A stretch of DNA of 43,746 nucleotides from an uncultured Anaerosolibacter sp. GTDB lineage: Bacteria; Bacillota_A; Clostridia; Peptostreptococcales; Thermotaleaceae. Position numbers and translations under genes: made by a program. This document shows positions 43,609-43,746 of this stretch, piece after piece. Each line of letters begins with the position of its first letter. Position 1 is the stretch's first letter. The stretch covers positions 1-43,746 of the forward strand of contig CALECF010000003.1 in NCBI GenBank assembly GCA_937948705.1, in the 5' to 3' direction. The notes below the pieces were generated by a model. That model saw only the letters and a list, made by a program, of their open reading frames with translations, was not told the origin of the DNA and did not search any database.

Positions 43609-43746
43609 TTACTTTATGATAGAAGCAACAACACCTGCTCCAACTGTTCTTCCGCCTTCACGAATTGCAAATCTTAATCCTTCTTCTATCGCGATTGGGT
43701 TGATTAGTTCGATAACCATTTGTACGTTATCTCCAGGCATACACAT
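43609..43746 (-). CDS. tuf: Elongation factor Tu, C-terminal end (partial)
   Basis: The final 45 residues are in the window and end [17 protein letters not shown]. This is the third, beta-barrel domain of EF-Tu ([30 protein letters not shown]). The GTP-binding domain lies beyond the window edge. EF-Tu delivers aminoacyl-tRNA to the ribosome. The gene sits just upstream of rpsJ, as in many bacteria where the str genes precede the S10 cluster. The hairpin after it, with a new promoter downstream, suggests the two units are partly separate. Confidence 0.97.
   Translation of the reverse strand: MCMPGDNVQMVIELINPIAIEEGLRFAIREGGRTVGAGVVASIIK

Overview
The window looks like chromosomal DNA of a spore-forming, low-GC Gram-positive bacterium of the Clostridia. 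The ribosomal genes and protein styles fit an Alkaliphilus-like lineage, but that placement is an impression, not a test. Supporting traits are a GerA-type spore germinant receptor operon, the germination amidase CwlD, a T-box in front of asnA, a clostridial KOW-domain gene between map and infA, zinc-ribbon S14 and S4 and zinc-type L36, an ECF vitamin-transporter module beside rplQ, and AGGAGG ribosome binding sites throughout.

Layout, left to right. (1) 1-4145, minus strand: a germinant receptor operon in the order A, C, a small D-type subunit, B, then the start of a second B paralogue cut by the window edge. (2) 4175-5673, minus: T-box-controlled asnA with its own promoter and terminator. 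(3) 5728-11151, minus: a one-helix peptide, the AmmeMemoRadiSam pair (radical SAM enzyme plus a fused Memo-AMMECR1 protein) with a cluster of DnaA-box-like sequences between them, cwlD, a lipoprotein metallopeptidase and a MazG-like protein. (4) 11392-15945, plus: a ferritin-like DUF2383 protein, the serine/threonine symporter sstT, a secreted coiled-coil protein with copper-amine-oxidase-type stalk repeats, and a glycosyltransferase. (5) About 15950-22805: an AT-rich accessory segment bounded by two diverged direct copies of the rpsI 3' tail plus terminator region. It holds an L,D-transpeptidase, a VOC protein, a decayed RAYT transposon, a gene-tail remnant, a lipoprotein, a small membrane protein, a methyltransferase, a membrane-anchored HTH protein and a GNAT acetyltransferase. 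(6) 22791-43746, minus: rplM-rpsI, truA, the ECF module ecfA1-ecfA2-ecfT, and the S10-spc-alpha ribosomal supercluster from rpsJ to rplQ, with secY, adk, map, infA and rpoA inside it and the 3' end of tuf at the edge.

The core region is conventional. The ribosomal cluster makes ribosomal subunits, the SecY channel and the RNA polymerase alpha subunit. It has a strong promoter before rpsJ, a possible internal promoter before rpsM, and a terminator after rplQ. Separate good promoters serve ecfA1-ecfA2-ecfT-truA and rplM-rpsI. The parts most worth a second look are the rpsI-tail duplication flanking the accessory segment, the DnaA-box cluster at 7083-7309, the RAYT remnant, and the tandem GerAB paralogues with a D subunit. 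I found no CRISPR array, tRNA or rRNA gene, and no clearly new defence system.
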